Part shown: piece after piece, positions 1 through 11,582 of the stretch
How the letters are laid out: every line of letters begins with the position of its first letter
Position numbering within the stretch: position 1 is the stretch's first letter
Source of the DNA: an uncultured Pseudomonadota bacterium
Lineage (GTDB): Bacteria; Pseudomonadota; Gammaproteobacteria; Steroidobacterales; Steroidobacteraceae
DNA: 64,000 nt
Assembly: GCA_903898785.1 (NCBI GenBank)
Contig: CAIUGU010000142.1
Coordinates: 24,795 to 88,794 of the forward strand
Direction: 5' to 3'
Notes under the pieces: generated by a model
What the model was told of the DNA's origin: nothing
What the model saw: only the letters and a program-made list of their open reading frames with translations
Database searches by the model: none
Translations under genes and position numbers: made by a program

Positions 1-1952
<1,952 letters not shown>

Positions 1953-2015
1953 AGCCGGTGTAGCGAACCCGATGCGCGACTCATCTCTTCTGTCCTCTGG
2001 CCTTCCCGGACCCGA

Positions 2016-2513
<498 letters not shown>

Positions 2514-2731
2514 TCAGGTGCAGCCGGGGGCCGGACTGCTTCACGGCGGAGCGCAAACGGGGCTTTGGCAGTCGGCTTCGGGGGGCGGCGCGCCGCGAAG
2601 GAGCGAGAATCTGTACGTTCAGGCCGGTTTGTGAGGCTTGTCAGGACAGGGGCACGCTCCTAGAGTCTGGCCGCAACCGCCGAGCAGGCTCGGCAACCGG
2701 GCCCACGCGCCCCCACCCAGGCAGAACCCTT

Positions 2732-2980
2732 ATGGACCCACGCTTCATCGACGATCTCGCCAAGCGCCTGTCGGCCGCGCTGCCCCCGGGCATTGCGGCC
2801 TTCAAGCAGGACCTGGAATCGAATTTCAAATCGGTCCTGCAGTCCGGCCTCGCGAAGCTCGACCTCGTGACTCGCGAGGAATTCGACGTGCAGTCGGGCG
2901 TGCTGAAGCGCACCCGCGAAAAGCTGGCAGCGCTGGAGGCGCGGCTGGCCGCCCTCGAATCGGGCCGCCAGGAAAGCTGA
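2732..2980 (+). CDS. ubiK: Accessory factor UbiK family / BMFP-domain coiled-coil protein
   Basis: 82 aa MDPRFIDDLAKRLSAALPPGIAAFKQDLESNFKSVLQSGLAKLDLVTREEFDVQSGVLKRTREKLAALEARL; fits the YqiC/UbiK family. Confidence 0.85.
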   Translation: MDPRFIDDLAKRLSAALPPGIAAFKQDLESNFKSVLQSGLAKLDLVTREEFDVQSGVLKRTREKLAALEARLAALESGRQES

Positions 2981-3061
2981 TTCCGGCGCTCCTTAACCCG
3001 GAGCCCTGACAAGGCAGTCCTGCGCCCTCCGGCAGGGCTGCATCAACCGCTGGAGCCAAGG

Positions 3062-4573
3062 ATGGCGATCGCGACGGTGTTGAGTCGCGCACAGTTCGGC
3101 ATGGAAGCGCCGCTCGTGCGTGTCGAAGTCGATATCGGGAACGGCTTGCCGGCCTTCGGCATCGTCGACCTGCCTGAAGTCGTCGTGAAGGAAAGCCGCG
3201 ACCGCGTCCGCGCGGCCATCACCAACTCGCGGTTCGAATTCCCCGCCGGCCGCATCATCGTGAATCTCGCCCCCGCGGACCTGCCGAAGGAGGGCGGCCG
3301 CTTCGACCTGCCCATCGCCATCGGCATTCTCGTGGCCGCCGGGCAGTTGCCCGCGACGGCGCTTGAGCAGTGCGAGTTGTACGGCGAACTGTCCTTGAGC
3401 GGTGAGCTCAGGCTCGCGAAGGGGGTGTTGCCGGCGGCAATTGCGGCCCAGCGCGCGGGACATCTCCTGGTTCTGCCCCAGGGCAACGCTGAGGAGGCCG
3501 GGCTGGTCAGCAGCGGCCGCATCGCCGTCGCCGCCCACTTGCTGGAAGTGTGTGCCCACCTGAGCGGCGACCGGCCGCTGCCGCTGCTGGCGACTGCCGT
3601 TCGCGCGGCACCGTCCCGCCAAGGCCCGGACCTCGCTGACGTGAAGGGGCAGCCGCATGCGCGCCGTGCGCTGGAGATCGCAGCGGCGGGCAGCCACAGC
3701 CTGTTGTTCGTCGGTCCGCCGGGCTCTGGCAAGAGCATGCTCGCGCAACGACTTCCCGGACTGCTGCCGTCGCTGTCGGAGGACGAAGCCCTCGAAGTCG
3801 CGGCGATCCGCTCAGTGATCGGCCAGCCGGTGAATCTCGACGAATGGCGCGTGCGCCCGTACCGCAGCCCGCATCACACGGCATCTGCGATAGCGCTTGT
3901 TGGCGGCGGCAAGCATCCACGCCCGGGCGAGGTGTCGCTCGCGCATCACGGCGTGCTGTTCCTCGACGAACTGCCCGAGTTCGATCGGCGCGTGCTTGAA
4001 GTGCTGCGCGAGCCGCTTGAAGCGGGAACCATTGCCGTGTCGCGCGCGGCAAGGCAGGCGGAATTTCCAGCGCGCTTCCAGCTCGTGGCGGCCATGAATC
4101 CGTGCCCGTGCGGCTATCGCGGCGATACGGCGGGCCGCTGTCGCTGCACGGGCGACCAGGTGCAACGGTACCGGCAGAAGCTGTCGGGGCCGCTGCTCGA
4201 CCGCATCGACATGCAGCTCGCCGTGCCGCGCGTGGAGACGGCCTTGCTGTCGAATACGCAACTGCAAGGCGAAAGCAGCGGGCAGGTTGCGGCACGCGTG
4301 CAGGCCGCACGCGAAGTGCAGCTTGGTCGGCAGGGCGCACTGAACGCGCATCTGGATGTGGCGGGAGTAGCCGCTCACTGCCAGGTGGAGGTGGGAGAGT
4401 TGCCTGTGCTTGAAAAGGCGATCCAGCATTTCCAGCTGTCGGCGCGGGCGTATCACCGCATCCTGAAGGTGGCGAGGACCATTGCCGATCTCGCCGGATC
4501 CGATGTGGTGCTCGGAGCCCACCTGCGCGAAGCGATCAGCCTCCGTGGCCTCGAACGGGCACGCATAGTGTGA
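3062..4573 (+). CDS. comM: YifB/ComM family Mg-chelatase-like AAA ATPase
   Basis: 503 aa; GPPGSGKSMLAQRLPGLLP Walker A, HHTASAIALVGGG, MNPCPCGY motif. Confidence 0.93.
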   Translation: MAIATVLSRAQFGMEAPLVRVEVDIGNGLPAFGIVDLPEVVVKESRDRVRAAITNSRFEFPAGRIIVNLAPADLPKEGGRFDLPIAIGILVAAGQLPATALEQCELYGELSLSGELRLAKGVLPAAIAAQRAGHLLVLPQGNAEEAGLVSSGRIAVAAHLLEVCAHLSGDRPLPLLATAVRAAPSRQGPDLADVKGQPHARRALEIAAAGSHSLLFVGPPGSGKSMLAQRLPGLLPSLSEDEALEVAAIRSVIGQPVNLDEWRVRPYRSPHHTASAIALVGGGKHPRPGEVSLAHHGVLFLDELPEFDRRVLEVLREPLEAGTIAVSRAARQAEFPARFQLVAAMNPCPCGYRGDTAGRCRCTGDQVQRYRQKLSGPLLDRIDMQLAVPRVETALLSNTQLQGESSGQVAARVQAAREVQLGRQGALNAHLDVAGVAAHCQVEVGELPVLEKAIQHFQLSARAYHRILKVARTIADLAGSDVVLGAHLREAISLRGLERARIV

Positions 4574-4600
4574 TGCCACTGAAACCGTCAGAAAGATAAA

Positions 4601-4626
4601 GGCCCCGGACGTCGCCGTCCGGGGCC
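4601..4626. terminator. Bidirectional terminator-like hairpin between convergent comM and cytochrome c gene
   Basis: GGCCCCGGACG tcgc CGTCCGGGGCC, 11-bp perfect stem. Confidence 0.7.
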
Positions 4627-4650
4627 TCATGGAGAGTCTGCGTCCGCGGA

Positions 4651-5190
4651 TTACTTGGCGGCGTTGACCATGTACTCGACGGCGTTGACGATGGACTCGT
4701 CGGCGAGGTCCACGCGGCCGCCCTTGGCAGGCATCAGGCCGGCCTTGCCCTGGTAGCCCTTGATCGCGTGGTCGTTGAGGATCGCGATGCCCTGCGCAAT
4801 GCGGGGAGCCCAGGCAGCCTTGTTGCCGAAAACCGGCGCGCCGCCTATCCCCATGCCGTGGCAGGCCACGCAGGCCATGTTGTACACAGCGTCACCCGCC
4901 TGGACGGCAGCCGGGGCGGCCGGAGCAGCAGGCGCGGGGGTTGCCGCTTCGACGGCCGAATTGTCCTGTCCGGATACCGCCAGCAGTTGCGCGGGCTTGA
5001 TGCGTTCTGCCGCAGCCTCGGTATACGCCGGATCGTTCAGGACGTACTGTTCCTGGGTATTCGCCGCGATCACCCTTGCCAGGATGTACAGGCAGAAGGC
5101 GAAGAGCACCAAGCCGCCGATCACCAGCATGAAGGTGTCGAAGAAATGCTTGTCGTGCGAGGTACTGTGCTGATCAGGGGAATCGCTCAC
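4651..5190 (-). CDS. c-type cytochrome (c5-like), membrane anchored
   Basis: GTG start giving (V)SDSPDQHSTSHDKHFFDTFMLVIGGLVLFAFCLYILARVI...; CVACHGMG haem motif, C-terminal MPAKGGR. Confidence 0.88.
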   Translation of the reverse strand: MSDSPDQHSTSHDKHFFDTFMLVIGGLVLFAFCLYILARVIAANTQEQYVLNDPAYTEAAAERIKPAQLLAVSGQDNSAVEAATPAPAAPAAPAAVQAGDAVYNMACVACHGMGIGGAPVFGNKAAWAPRIAQGIAILNDHAIKGYQGKAGLMPAKGGRVDLADESIVNAVEYMVNAAK

Positions 5191-5382
5191 GATGTCTCCA
5201 GCGTCCGAAGGGGGGCACCATTTCAAGGCGCGCAAGTATAGCCATCTGGCGGCGGCGCATAAACCCGTAGAAATAACAGGGGGGTAGCCCTGGAGTTCGG
5301 GCGACCAGCCGGCCGCTGCCCGCGATGCCAGACGGATGCCCCGTCCGCTGGTATGATGCGCGGCCTTGAAGCCATCTACTAC

Positions 5383-5459
5383 GCGCCCGTAGCTCAGCTG
5401 GATAGAGTACTGCCCTCCGAAGGCAGGGGTCACAAGTTCGAATCTTGTCGGGCGCGCCA
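5383..5459 (+). tRNA. tRNA-Arg (anticodon CCG)
   Basis: gcgcccg acceptor pairs with cgggcgc, anticodon stem/loop ctgcc-ctCCGaa-ggcag, ggttcgaatc-like T arm (aagttcgaatctt), encoded CCA. Confidence 0.95.
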
Positions 5460-5695
5460 TTCTCAGCCGGGCCGGCACTTCAGGCCTAGTCCGGCAGGCC
5501 GGGTGCGCCCGTCCCCCGACCAAAAAATACAATTCCAGAGCCGAGGCCACGGGTCAAAATGGCGAGTTCGCGACCTGTCCTTTTGCGGCGCGTCCGAACT
5601 TGGCGACCGCTGTCAGGTACTAAATCAAGCGCACTCGGGATCAAACGCCCGGTCTGACGATCTATAATGCCGACCGCCACACGGGGGACCTCTTC

Positions 5696-6301
5696 ATGAC
5701 CAATCGCCGGGAATTCCTGCAGATCGGGCTGGCTGCGACTGCGCTGCCGGTCGCCGGGGGGCTGTTTGCGTCGGGCGCCAACGCCGCCGTCGCGTCACCA
5801 GTGCGCTCCATTCCGCTATACAAGGTGCTCTTCGATGACCGATTTGCCGAAGGGAAGGCCTTTGGCGAGGTTGCGTCGAACCTCGGGATGGCTTGCCACG
5901 CCATGCAGGGGGGTGACGTCACCGACTTCTGGTACCACGACCTCGACCTCGCGTGGCGCGCCGAGCCGAAGCCGATCGCCGGCTTCACGCGTCACGGCCC
6001 GCTGTTCGTCCTCGAGCACCTCGGGTGGGACCGCGGCCTGCGGGTCGTCTTCCGCGCGGAACACCGCAGTCTCGGCGACGGCGTGATCGAGCACCGGTTG
6101 TCCGGTCCAGCCGAGTCGCTGTCCGCCGCTGCCGCGCTTGCTCCTGCCGGCAGTGACTGGGTACGCCTCATGGCGGCCTCTGTAACGCAGTGTGCAGCGG
6201 GCTGTTCGCAGCCAGCCGAGCGCACGGTTGTCACGCGCGGGGCCGAACGCCTGCCAGACGACGAAACGTTCTACTCGTGGGTCATTGCGCCGAAGGCTTG
6301 A
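5696..6301 (+). CDS. Hypothetical protein with Tat-like signal (NRREFLQIGLAATALPVAGG)
   Basis: 201 aa ORF directly upstream of the flavoprotein gene; twin-Arg and hydrophobic segment at N-terminus. Confidence 0.7.
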   Translation: MTNRREFLQIGLAATALPVAGGLFASGANAAVASPVRSIPLYKVLFDDRFAEGKAFGEVASNLGMACHAMQGGDVTDFWYHDLDLAWRAEPKPIAGFTRHGPLFVLEHLGWDRGLRVVFRAEHRSLGDGVIEHRLSGPAESLSAAAALAPAGSDWVRLMAASVTQCAAGCSQPAERTVVTRGAERLPDDETFYSWVIAPKA

Positions 6302-6343
6302 GCCTTCGCGTTTAGCCCTTCCGACTCTTTTCAGGGGATCCTC

Positions 6344-7966
6344 ATGGCTACTTTGCCTGCTGGTGTCAGCGCAGCCGATTTCAACGCCGCGATCACGAAG
6401 TTCAAGGCCGCGGTCGGCGAGAAGAATGTGTTCACCTCGGACGATGATGTCGCGCTGTATCGCGATGCATACTCGCCGATGTGGGGGACGCCGCAGGAGC
6501 TGCTGGCCTCCGCTGCCGTCGCGCCCGACACAGTCGAGCAAGTGCAGGCGATTGTGCGCGCTGCGAACGAGCACAAGATCCCGCTGTATCCGATCTCGAC
6601 CGGCAAGAACGTCGGTTATGGCGGTTCCGCGCCGAACCTGCACGGCAGTGTCGTCGTCGACCTCAAGCGGATGAACCGCATCCTTGAAGTCGATGACCGT
6701 CGCGGGTTCGCGCTGGTCGAACCGGGCGTCGCGTATTTCGACCTGTATCGTCACATCCAGGAGAAGAAGCTCAAGGTCTGGATCGACTGCCCGGATCCGG
6801 GCTGGGGCAGCCTCATCGGCAACTCGCTCGACCACGGCGTCGGCTACACGTTCGGCGCTTTCCGCGATCACTTCGGGTCCCACTGCGGCATGGAAGTCGT
6901 GCTGCCGAACGGCGAAGTCATGCGCACGGGCATGGGCGCGCTCCCGGGTGCCAAGAGCTGGCAGGACTACAAGTACGGTTTCGGCCCTTACGTCGACGGC
7001 CTGTTCGGCCAGGGCAACTACGGCATCGTGACGAAGATGGGTTTCTGGCTCATGCCGGAACCGGAGGCGTACCAGTCGGGATACGTCAGCGTGCCGAAGC
7101 GCCGCGACATCATCTCGCTGGTTGATCACGTCAACTACCTCGAGCACATCGGCCTGATCGGCCAGCCCAACTACAGCAGCCCCCTCGGACGCGCCCAGCG
7201 CAACGAGCCGGACCTGCGCGCGATCGTCGGCAAGGCCGGTGGGCCGAGCGACGACGAACTGGACCGCTTCGGCGCCTCGAAGGGGATCCCCTCGTGGGAG
7301 GTGCAGCTGCAGTTCTACGGTCCGGCCAAGACTGTCGCTGCAAACTGGGAATATGCGCGCGAGCGCATCGGGGCTTCCATTCCGGGCAGCACGTTCCGGG
7401 ACGGGCACAGCTACCGGTTCCCACTGACGGCGGAGCAACAGGCTGCGGTTGAACACAAGGTCGCTCTCGGCATCCCGGCGATGTCGATCTTCTCGATTGG
7501 CGCGCGGTCGGAACTCAACCCGAGTCCGACAGACGGGCATCTGTGGTTTGCACCGATCATCCCGAAGACGGGCGAAGCCATCCTCGAGTCCCAGCGCGCG
7601 TTCGCCAAGGTGTACCAGGAGTTCGGCCTGAATGTCGGCGGCATTTTCCAGACGCCGGCCACGTGGATCTATCGCGCGTTCGTCATGATCGTCGGCTTGC
7701 CGGTCAGTCGCAGCAACAAGGAAATCAACGCGAAGTCCATGGCTGCCTTCAAGCGCGTGGTTGAAGTGGCTGCCGAGAACGGCTGGGCCGAGTACCGGTC
7801 CCCGCCCGCGTTCGCCGACCTCGTCGCGGATTCGTATTCGTACAACGACCATGCGCTCAGGCGGTTCAGCGAACAGCTCAAGGACGCCGTCGATCCGAAC
7901 GGCATCATTGCGGCCGGTCGCGGCGGCATCTGGCCGAAGCACCTGCGTGGCGGGAGGAAGGCATGA
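6344..7966 (+). CDS. FAD-binding oxidase/hydroxylase of the VAO/4-cresol dehydrogenase (PchF-like) type
   Basis: 540 aa; VAO-type FAD domain (YPISTGKNVGYGGSAPNLHGSVVVDLKRMNRILEVD, DHGVGYTFGAFRDHFGSHCGMEVVLPNGEVMRTGMGA); 4-bp overlap with downstream cytochrome c. Confidence 0.87.
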   Translation: MATLPAGVSAADFNAAITKFKAAVGEKNVFTSDDDVALYRDAYSPMWGTPQELLASAAVAPDTVEQVQAIVRAANEHKIPLYPISTGKNVGYGGSAPNLHGSVVVDLKRMNRILEVDDRRGFALVEPGVAYFDLYRHIQEKKLKVWIDCPDPGWGSLIGNSLDHGVGYTFGAFRDHFGSHCGMEVVLPNGEVMRTGMGALPGAKSWQDYKYGFGPYVDGLFGQGNYGIVTKMGFWLMPEPEAYQSGYVSVPKRRDIISLVDHVNYLEHIGLIGQPNYSSPLGRAQRNEPDLRAIVGKAGGPSDDELDRFGASKGIPSWEVQLQFYGPAKTVAANWEYARERIGASIPGSTFRDGHSYRFPLTAEQQAAVEHKVALGIPAMSIFSIGARSELNPSPTDGHLWFAPIIPKTGEAILESQRAFAKVYQEFGLNVGGIFQTPATWIYRAFVMIVGLPVSRSNKEINAKSMAAFKRVVEVAAENGWAEYRSPPAFADLVADSYSYNDHALRRFSEQLKDAVDPNGIIAAGRGGIWPKHLRGGRKA

Positions 7967-8331
7967 ACATGCGAGTCCTCGCCCTGTTTGCCCTCATGGG
8001 CATTGCCACTTCCGGATTTGCAGCGGCGCCAGGCAAGGCACAGCAGATCGCCGAAGGCGAGAAGTTGTACAAGTACTGGTGCGCAACCTGCCACGGGCCC
8101 GGCATCGGCCAGAACGGGGCGCCGTACTTGCCGGGGGAAACGGCGCTGCGCGCCAAGTACAAGGGTGCCGTGCCCGGCCTGTTGCATGAACGAACCGATC
8201 TCACGCCCGAGTTCGTGAAGCTGTTCGTGAGGCAGGGCATTTCGGTCATGCCGTTCTTCCGCAAGACGGAGATCGACGACCAGCAGCTCGACGCGATTGC
8301 GGCGTATCTGACGCGCAACAGCAAGAAGTAA
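7963..8331 (+). CDS. c-type cytochrome (probable electron acceptor of the flavoprotein)
   Basis: 122 aa with signal peptide and CATCHG motif; overlaps the flavoprotein stop codon. Confidence 0.85.
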   Translation: MNMRVLALFALMGIATSGFAAAPGKAQQIAEGEKLYKYWCATCHGPGIGQNGAPYLPGETALRAKYKGAVPGLLHERTDLTPEFVKLFVRQGISVMPFFRKTEIDDQQLDAIAAYLTRNSKK

Positions 8332-8395
8332 GTTTCCGAGCGGTGCGCGCCCGCATCGTGTGCCGCTCCCGAATTCCTAAAAAGCACTAATTAAG

Positions 8396-10210
8396 GTGAA
8401 CACAATGCAGGTATCCAAGTTGGTCCTGACGAGGACGGCGCTGACGGCAGCGATCATGGCGGCGATTGGCGGAGCGGCACTTGCCGCAGAGCAGCCGCCC
8501 GGCCCCCCCGGCGCCCCTGGCCTCGCGCAGGGCACGGTCTCGATCAGCCCGGTCACCGACGCGATGCTGCGCAATCCCGCGCCGGGCGAGTGGCTGCAGT
8601 GGCGCCATAACCAGGCCGGCTGGGACTACAGCCCGCTGAACCAGGTCAATACGCGCAACGTGAAGCAGCTGCAGCTCGTCTGGAGCCGCGCGATGGGCCC
8701 CGGCATCCAGGAAGCGATGCCCCTCGTGCACGACGGCGTGATGTTCCTGCCAAACCCGAGCGACCTGACGCAGGCCCTCGACGCGGCGACCGGCGACCTC
8801 AAGTGGGAGTTCCGCCGCCCGATCCCGGCCGATGCGAACAAGTACTTCCCCGTCCCGTCCATCAACCGCAGCCTTGCGCTCTACGGCAAGCTGATCATCG
8901 ACATGGGCATGGACAACTTTGCCTACGCGATCAATGCCGAGACCGGCAAGCTCGCGTGGGAAACGAAGATCCATGACTACCAGAAGGGCGCGCAGCAGAC
9001 CTCGGGGCCGATCATCGCCAACGGCAAGGTCATTGCGGGCCGTGGGTGCGAGCCGGAAGGTGGCCCGGACGCGTGCGTGATCACGGCGCACGACGCTGTC
9101 ACCGGCAAGGAGCTGTGGCGCACGCGCACGATGCCCCGCCCCGGCGAGCCCGGCAGCGAGACCTGGGCCGATCTCCCGGACGAAGCGCGCTGGCACACCG
9201 GCACGTGGCTCGTCCCGAGCTACGATCCCGAGCTGAACCTCGTCTACATCGGCACCAGCGTCACGTCGCCGGCGCCCAAGTTCATGCTGGGCGGCAACGA
9301 TCACCAGTACCTGTACCACAACTCGACGCTCGCGATTAATCCGGACACCGGCAAGATCGTCTGGCACTACCAGCACGTCGTCGACCATTGGGACCTAGAC
9401 CATCCCTTCGAGCGCATCCTCGTCGACACGGCCGTGACGCCCGACAAGTCGGAAGTGACCTGGATCAACCCGAAACTGAAGCCCGGCGAGAAGCGCAAGG
9501 TGCTGACGGGCATCCCGGGCAAGACGGGCCTCGTGTACACGCTCGATCGCGCGACGGGAGAGTTCCTGTGGGCGCGTCCGACCGTGTACCAGAACGTCAT
9601 CAGCAACATTGACGGCGCGACCGGCAAGGTCACGGTGAATCCCGCAGCGCTGATGCACAAGCAGGGCGATTCGGTCAACGTCTGCCCCAATGCCAACGGC
9701 GGCAAGAACTGGCAGGCCGGTACCTACAGCCCCTTAAGCAACGTGATGTTCTATCCCTTGCAGAACACCTGCATGCAGATCACCGCGATTGCGTCAAAGC
9801 CCAGCCTCGACTCGCTGTATGCGTTTGCTTCCAAGGCCAGCATCGCGCCCGGCACGACGAACGTCGGCACGATCCATGCGATCTCGGTCGAGACCGGCAA
9901 GACGCTGTGGAAGTACGAACAGCGTGCGGGCACGATGTCGCTGGTGTCGACGGGCGGTGGCCTCGTGTTCGGTGGCGATACGGCGGGCCGCTTCCGTGCC
10001 CTCGACCAGAAGACGGGCAAGGTGCTGTGGGAAGTGAACCTCGGCTCCAGCGTCACGGGCTACCCGATCTCGTATTCGGTGAACGGCCGGCAGTACGTCG
10101 CGGTGAGCACGGGCATCTCGCTCGCCGGTGGCGGCACGTCGCAGTTGACACCGGAAGTGCGGGCAAGCGCCGGCAACAACATCTTCGTGTTCGCACTGCC
10201 TGCGCGGTAG
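8396..10210 (+). CDS. PQQ-dependent (quinoprotein) alcohol dehydrogenase-like protein
   Basis: 604 aa with signal peptide; beta-propeller W-motif repeats (AATGDLKWEF, AVTGKELWR, PDTGKIVWHY, ATGEFLWA, VETGKTLWKYEQ, QKTGKVLWE). Confidence 0.9.
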   Translation: MNTMQVSKLVLTRTALTAAIMAAIGGAALAAEQPPGPPGAPGLAQGTVSISPVTDAMLRNPAPGEWLQWRHNQAGWDYSPLNQVNTRNVKQLQLVWSRAMGPGIQEAMPLVHDGVMFLPNPSDLTQALDAATGDLKWEFRRPIPADANKYFPVPSINRSLALYGKLIIDMGMDNFAYAINAETGKLAWETKIHDYQKGAQQTSGPIIANGKVIAGRGCEPEGGPDACVITAHDAVTGKELWRTRTMPRPGEPGSETWADLPDEARWHTGTWLVPSYDPELNLVYIGTSVTSPAPKFMLGGNDHQYLYHNSTLAINPDTGKIVWHYQHVVDHWDLDHPFERILVDTAVTPDKSEVTWINPKLKPGEKRKVLTGIPGKTGLVYTLDRATGEFLWARPTVYQNVISNIDGATGKVTVNPAALMHKQGDSVNVCPNANGGKNWQAGTYSPLSNVMFYPLQNTCMQITAIASKPSLDSLYAFASKASIAPGTTNVGTIHAISVETGKTLWKYEQRAGTMSLVSTGGGLVFGGDTAGRFRALDQKTGKVLWEVNLGSSVTGYPISYSVNGRQYVAVSTGISLAGGGTSQLTPEVRASAGNNIFVFALPAR

Positions 10211-10225
10211 GCCACGAAACCTCAC

Positions 10226-10261
10226 GGGGGCCTGACGCATTCAGAGTGCGTTCAGGCCCCC
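10226..10261. terminator. Terminator-like hairpin after PQQ dehydrogenase
   Basis: GGGGGCCTGA-CGCA ttcagag TGCG-t-TCAGGCCCCC followed by a T-rich stretch. Confidence 0.6.
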
Positions 10262-10344
10262 TCTTCATACTGGGTCTCGAAGGAAGTCCGGCATGGGTGC
10301 CGGTCGCGAGCTTCCTGACTTTTGCTTAAGACGGGTCTATACAG

Positions 10345-10788
10345 ATGAGCAAGCGGATCGTCGGTGGTGCAATCGTTGTCGCCCTCGCTGCAGTGGCGGC
10401 GGGCGTCGGCATTTCGTGGGGCGCGGAAGCCGGTCGCACCGTATGGGACGGCATCTACACTGAAGCGCAGGCGGCGCGCGGGCAGGCGGTGCTGACGGAG
10501 CAATGCGTGCTCTGCCATGGCGAGACGATGCGCGGCGGTGGCGGCGTGCCGTCGGCCGTGGGTCCCGAGTTCATGTTCAACTGGAAGGACAAGTCGGTTG
10601 CCGAACTGTTTGCCTACCTCAAGATGATGATGCCGCCCACGGCGCCAGGCAGCCTCAGCGACCAGAAGTACGCCGACGTGATGGCATTGCTGTTCAAGAT
10701 GAACGGCTTCCCTGCGAGCGAAGGCAACGACATCCCCGCCAATCCGGAAGCCCTGCCTGACGTGCGGATCACCCCCGACAAGCCCTGA
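10345..10788 (+). CDS. c-type cytochrome
   Basis: 147 aa, signal-like N-terminus, CVLCHGETMRGGGG haem motif. Confidence 0.85.
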   Translation: MSKRIVGGAIVVALAAVAAGVGISWGAEAGRTVWDGIYTEAQAARGQAVLTEQCVLCHGETMRGGGGVPSAVGPEFMFNWKDKSVAELFAYLKMMMPPTAPGSLSDQKYADVMALLFKMNGFPASEGNDIPANPEALPDVRITPDKP

Positions 10789-10919
10789 ACGGCCGCGTCC
10801 GGCATCCGCCGGCGTTTGAGAGTCCTCAAGTTGCGGGCGGGTGGTGCTACGATCATGCAGCCATGCGCAGCACTCCGCTTCCTTCCCCGGTCTCGATGAA
10901 CCGCCGCAGCGGGTGATCC

Positions 10920-11582
10920 ATGCGGCTGCTGCTCGTCGAGGACGACACGATGATCGGTGAAGCCGTTGCGACGGGCCTGAAGCGCGATGGTTTTGCCGTC
11001 GACTGGGTGCGCGACGGCAAGGCGGCCGACCACGCCCTCAAGGTCGAGACCTTCGACCTGCTCCTGCTCGACCTCGGCCTGCCGCACCTGAGCGGCCTCG
11101 GCGTGCTGAAGGCGTTGCGCGCACGCGGGCAGTCGCTGCCGGTGCTGATCCTCACCGCCCGCGACGCGGTGACCGACAAGGTGCAGGGCCTAGATGCAGG
11201 TGCCGACGACTATGTCGTCAAGCCCTTCGACCTCACCGAGCTGTCCGCCCGCATCCGCGCGCTGCTGCGCCGGCAGGCAGGCCGCGCCGAGCCCGTCATC
11301 GAACACGGCGGCGTATCGCTGAATCCGGTGACGCACCAGGTGCTTCACGACGGCAAGGAGATCGCGCTGTCGTCACGCGAGTTCGCGCTGCTGGAAGCGC
11401 TGCTCGACCGGCCCGGGGCGATCCTGTCGCGGTCGCAGCTCGAACAGCGGCTGTACGGCTGGGGCGAAGAAGTCGAGAGCAACGCCGTGGAAGTCCACAT
11501 CCACAGCCTGCGCAAGAAGCTCGGGACGGACTACATCCGCAACGTCCGCGGCGTCGGGTATCGCGTCGCTCCCGCCTCATGA
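10920..11582 (+). CDS. OmpR-family response regulator (QseB/PmrA-like)
   Basis: 220 aa; receiver (MRLLLVEDDTMIGEAVATGLKRDGFAVDWV, LLLLDLGLP) and winged-helix C-terminus (VHIHSLRKKLGTDYIRNVRGVGYRV). Confidence 0.93.
   Translation: MRLLLVEDDTMIGEAVATGLKRDGFAVDWVRDGKAADHALKVETFDLLLLDLGLPHLSGLGVLKALRARGQSLPVLILTARDAVTDKVQGLDAGADDYVVKPFDLTELSARIRALLRRQAGRAEPVIEHGGVSLNPVTHQVLHDGKEIALSSREFALLEALLDRPGAILSRSQLEQRLYGWGEEVESNAVEVHIHSLRKKLGTDYIRNVRGVGYRVAPAS

Noticed and set aside
5816-7942. 708-aa minus-strand ORF
   Set aside because: Antisense to the Tat protein and VAO flavoprotein genes, which have clear domain signatures.
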